Shown here: piece after piece, positions 40,625-43,180 of the stretch | Layout of the letters: every line of letters begins with the position of its first letter | Numbering within the stretch: position 1 is the stretch's first letter | Source: Nocardia gamkensis NBRC 108242 | GTDB lineage: Bacteria > Actinomycetota > Actinomycetes > Mycobacteriales > Mycobacteriaceae | Assembly: GCF_001612985.1 (NCBI RefSeq) | Contig: NZ_BDBM01000065.1 | Coordinates: 1 to 43,180, forward strand | Direction: 5' to 3' | DNA: 43,180 nucleotides | Notes under the pieces: generated by a model | Told to the model about the DNA's origin: nothing | Seen by the model: the letters and a program-made list of their open reading frames with translations, nothing else | The model's database searches: none | Program-made: the position numbers and the translations under genes

Positions 40625-41152
40625 ATGGATGTGAGGGACGCGGCGGGCGTACTCGTCCGGGAGGCGCGGCCGGACGAGTACGACGCGGTCGGCGAGCTGA
40701 CGGTGGAGGTCTACGTCGGTGAGGGCTTCGTGCAGGCGGGCAGCTGGTACGCGGGCGAGCTGGCCGACACCGCCCGCCGTGCCGGCTCGGCCCGGATCCT
40801 GGTCGCCACGCACGCGCGCCGGATCGTCGGCTCGCTCACGGTCGCACCGGCGGGCAATCCGTACGCGGAGATCGCGCTGCCGGGTGAAGTGGAGTTCCGC
40901 ATGCTCGCCGTCGCGAAGACCGCGCGCGGACTCGGTGCGGGAACGGCTCTGGTGCGCACGGTGCTCGACGAGGCTCGCGCGGAAGGGCGCGCCGCGGTCG
41001 CTCTCACCACCATGCCCGCCATGGTCGACGCCCGCCGGATATACGACCGCTTCGGCTTCCGTCCCGTGCCGAGCCGCAACTGGCGCACCAGCGCGGGAGA
41101 GTTGCTGCACGTGCTGCGGCTACCGCTCGACCCTTCCGGCGAATCCGTCTGA
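40625..41152 (+). CDS. GNAT-family N-acetyltransferase
   Basis: From ATG 40625 the protein has 175 residues; ATGs at 40601 and 40616 are also in frame. GNAT features run in order: REARPDEYDAVGELTVEVYV, ARILVATHARRIVGSLTV, then the acetyl-CoA-binding stretch FRMLAVAKTARGLGAGTALV and the C-terminal RIYDRFGFRPVPSR. It acetylates an amine of unknown identity. It is a single gene with gaps on both sides and faces the ACT gene. Confidence 0.85.
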   Translation: MDVRDAAGVLVREARPDEYDAVGELTVEVYVGEGFVQAGSWYAGELADTARRAGSARILVATHARRIVGSLTVAPAGNPYAEIALPGEVEFRMLAVAKTARGLGAGTALVRTVLDEARAEGRAAVALTTMPAMVDARRIYDRFGFRPVPSRNWRTSAGELLHVLRLPLDPSGESV

Positions 41153-41351
41153 GGAATTATCGATTTCGGGCCGCGGAGGCAGCGTTCGGCCGTGTCGGGC
41201 AGCGGCTGTGCCCCGGGCGTGCTGTCCGGCGGACCGATCCTGCCCGACTCGACTGGGTGGCATCCACCGCGCCGGGACCGGAACGAGGTAGGCGGCGAGA
41301 GTTCGCATCGGTGTACGCGCGCGGCGCGAAACCCGCGGCGCTGCTACGGAA

Positions 41352-42002
41352 TCAGCCGAGGACGGTAGCGACGATCCCGGAGAGGTAACCCAGCCGGGCC
41401 ACCTCGGACGGCCGGAAGTCGGGGCCGCCCGGCCGGCCGAGCAGCAGCACCTTGCCGGTGTTGCCTAGCGGAGCGGCGGCCAGTTTGGTGTCCATGTCGC
41501 GCCAGATCTCCGGCACCCAGTCGGCTTCGGGATCGAGCACCGAGGGCTTCTCCAGCGGCATCCACGGCGCCGAACCCGCTTGCGTCTGCGGCGCGCTCGG
41601 GCTGCCCACCACCCGGTAGGCGCCCTGCGGCCCGATGTCGATGATCGTGCTCCAGCCCACCCGCAGTACCCGCGGCACACCGTCCACCAGTACTTGCATC
41701 CGGTCGTCGCGAGCGCTGGCGACCTGATCGATGAGTTCGAGCTCACGATGGGTGTCGAGCACGCCGGAGTACGGGCGGATCGAGTCCACGTGCACGTCGC
41801 CGATCGATTCGGCGGCGGTGATGAGGGTGTCGGGGAGCGCTCCGGAGGGCACCTCGACGACCAGATCGTCGACGGCGTAGCCGGCGCCGCGCTCGACCAC
41901 ATCCAGCGAGAGGATGTCGGCGCCGACGGAGCCGAGTGCGAGAGCGAGAGAGCCGAGGCTTCCCGGTCGATCCGGAAGTTGCACGCGGAGCAGATACGAC
42001 AC
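41352..42002 (-). CDS. ACT-domain protein (Rv3013-like)
   Basis: The 216-residue protein starts at GTG 42002, with AAAGGAAA upstream. The N-terminal 75 residues form an ACT domain (SYLLRVQLPDRPGSLGSLAL, then GADILSLDVVERGAGYAVDD), usually a small-ligand, often amino-acid, sensor. The C-terminal part (SVLDPEADWVPEIWRDMDTK, then NTGKVLLLGRPGGPDFRPSE) resembles a GAF-like or unknown domain. Its orientation opposite to gatC matches Rv3013 and gatC. A regulatory role is likely, with no known target. Confidence 0.8.
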   Translation of the reverse strand: MSYLLRVQLPDRPGSLGSLALALGSVGADILSLDVVERGAGYAVDDLVVEVPSGALPDTLITAAESIGDVHVDSIRPYSGVLDTHRELELIDQVASARDDRMQVLVDGVPRVLRVGWSTIIDIGPQGAYRVVGSPSAPQTQAGSAPWMPLEKPSVLDPEADWVPEIWRDMDTKLAAAPLGNTGKVLLLGRPGGPDFRPSEVARLGYLSGIVATVLG

Positions 42003-42313
42003 GTGCGTTTCCTTTCTTAGAGCGGCCGAGGCTCTGAACGAATACCCGGGTCACGCAATACTTACACCCCTTACGGCCGGTTATCGAGTCGAAGACCCGC
42101 CAGTGACGCACGCCACTCGGCGAATTCGCGCCAAAGCGGCGTGTCGGGCTAGTCCGATCGGACGTGTCGCGGGCGGGAAGGGGTTGCCGGGCGCCGTCCG
42201 CGCCGCCGCGCCGAAGAAGCGCGGGTGCCGGATGGTGACCTGGTCGCCGGTGGCTAGGCTGTGTGGGTTGAGCACAGTCGATAGTTGATACCGAAGCCGA
42301 AAGGGGTCCCGCG
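42003..42313 (+). promoter_or_regulatory. Divergent promoter region of the ACT gene and gatC
   Basis: These 311 bp separate divergent starts. TAGGCT near 42256 is a -10-like box for gatC, and AAAGGGG before GTG 42314 is its ribosome site. The left part, around 42,050-42,080, is less GC-rich and may hold the ACT-gene promoter. No clear repeat was seen. Confidence 0.35.
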
Positions 42314-42613
42314 GTGCCCGCCATCTCCCGCGACGAGGTCGCACACCTCGCCCGGCTGTCCCGGCTCGCGCTGTCCGATGCCGAACTGGATCAGTTCGCC
42401 GGACAGCTGGATTCGATCCTGAGCCACGTGCGGACCATCTCCGAGGTCACCGCCGCCGACGTCCCGGCCACGGCGTCGCCGAACCCGGCGACCAACGTGA
42501 CCCGGCCCGACGAGGTCGTGCCCGGCCTGACCCCGCGCGAGGCGCTGTCCGGCGCGCCCGCGGTGGAAGAGCAGCGGTTCATGGTGCCGCAGATCCTGGG
42601 AGAGGGCGAATGA
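42314..42613 (+). CDS. gatC: Asp-tRNA(Asn)/Glu-tRNA(Gln) amidotransferase subunit C
   Basis: This 99-residue protein starts at GTG 42314. It reads ISRDEVAHLARLSRLALSDA, then LDQFAGQLDSILSHVRTISE and RPDEVVPGLTPREALSGAP, and ends RFMVPQILGEGE, all standard GatC. GatC stabilises the GatA-GatB interface that converts Glu-tRNA(Gln) and Asp-tRNA(Asn). Its TGA overlaps the gatA start (ATGA). The length is normal. Confidence 0.95.
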   Translation: MPAISRDEVAHLARLSRLALSDAELDQFAGQLDSILSHVRTISEVTAADVPATASPNPATNVTRPDEVVPGLTPREALSGAPAVEEQRFMVPQILGEGE

Positions 42614-43180
42614 ACGCAGCGTCGCATGGCCGGGAGACGGGTGGGTCCGACCTGACCACGCTGTCCGCGGCCGAGCTGGCCGCCAAGATCCACGGCCGCG
42701 AGCTGTCGTCGGTGGAGGTCACCCGAGCGCACCTGGACCGGATCGCCGAGGTCGACGGCGAGTACCACGCCTTCCTGCACGTCGCGGGGGAGCAGGCGCT
42801 CGAGGCCGCGGCCGCGGTGGACGCCGCGATCGGTTCGGGCGTCGCGCCCGCCTCGCCGCTGGCCGGAGTTCCCTTGGCGCTCAAGGACGTGTTCACCACC
42901 ACGGACATGCCGACCACCTGTGCGTCGAAGATCCTCGAGGGCTGGGTCTCGCCCTACGACGCGACGGTCACCAGGCGGCTGCGCGAGGCGGGCATCCCGA
43001 TCCTCGGCAAGACCAACATGGACGAGTTCGCCATGGGCTCCTCCACCGAGAACTCCGCCTACGGCCCGACCCGCAACCCGTGGGACACCACCCGCATCCC
43101 GGGCGGTTCGGGCGGCGGCTCCGCGGCGGCGCTGGCCTCGAACCAGGCGCCGCTGGCCATCGGCACCGACACCGGCGGGT
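42610..43180 (+). CDS. gatA: Asp-tRNA(Asn)/Glu-tRNA(Gln) amidotransferase subunit A (5' part)
   Basis: The gene starts at ATG 42610 and runs off the window after about 190 codons. The amidase signature is present: catalytic Lys92 in PLALKDVFTT, KTNMDEFAMGSSTENSAYGP and the IPGGSGGGSAAALA loop that carries the cis serine; the sequence ends within GTDTGG, just before the expected serine nucleophile. GatA releases ammonia from glutamine for the amidation. It is translationally coupled to gatC; gatB should follow. Confidence 0.95.
   Translation, partial: MNAASHGRETGGSDLTTLSAAELAAKIHGRELSSVEVTRAHLDRIAEVDGEYHAFLHVAGEQALEAAAAVDAAIGSGVAPASPLAGVPLALKDVFTTTDMPTTCASKILEGWVSPYDATVTRRLREAGIPILGKTNMDEFAMGSSTENSAYGPTRNPWDTTRIPGGSGGGSAAALASNQAPLAIGTDTGG

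Overview
The window is high-GC actinobacterial DNA. The right third carries the core order iscS, mnmA, a MetE-like gene, ligA, an ACT-domain gene on the opposite strand, gatC and gatA, as in Mycobacterium tuberculosis (Rv3025c, Rv3024c, Rv3015c, Rv3014c, Rv3013, Rv3012c, Rv3011c). With the cutinase-like gene and the base composition this suggests Nocardia or a close mycolic-acid relative; that is inference from synteny and style. No tRNA, rRNA, IS or CRISPR array was seen.

Positions 1 to about 20,900 look like the right part of an integrative and conjugative element whose left end lies outside the window. Two divergent transfer operons leave a shared control region at 11,230-11,703. The leftward operon encodes a degenerate methyltransferase-like protein, a DNA methyltransferase, a VirD4/TraG-like coupling ATPase, a Replic_Relax (candidate relaxase) protein, a lytic transglycosylase-NlpC/P60 wall hydrolase and a secreted cutinase-like protein that has lost its serine. 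The rightward operon encodes a sigma-like regulator, a VirB2-like pilin, a VirB6/TrbL-like membrane protein and a PrgI-VirB4 fusion ATPase. An excisionase and a tyrosine integrase follow at 19.2-20.8 kb. The control region holds two opposed arrays of 11-bp iterons, five on the left and six on the right, a strong candidate for an origin, centromere or master operator.

Positions 21.0-28.9 kb hold the most interesting cargo: a pPIWI-RE three-gene island. A zinc-ribbon PD-(D/E)XK nuclease, a DinG/XPD-like helicase with a probable Fe-S cluster and a PIWI-family protein overlap by 4 bp at each junction. A small Bles03/DUF1917-like gene is divergently transcribed beside them. I know this island class from computational genomics as a predicted anti-plasmid/anti-phage or DNA-targeting system; the divergent partner and the carriage beside a conjugative element may be new.

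From about 29.4 kb the DNA is chromosomal backbone: sulfur mobilisation and tRNA thiolation (iscS, mnmA), a MetE-like enzyme, DNA ligase A, an SDR plus QueA-like pair behind a MerR/SoxR-like promoter, a secreted small protein, an Uma2 gene broken by an in-frame stop, an AAA ATPase, a membrane protein, a GNAT acetyltransferase, the ACT protein, and gatC with the start of gatA. Several of these genes have a -10 box 6-9 bp from the start codon, as expected for leaderless or nearly leaderless mRNAs.
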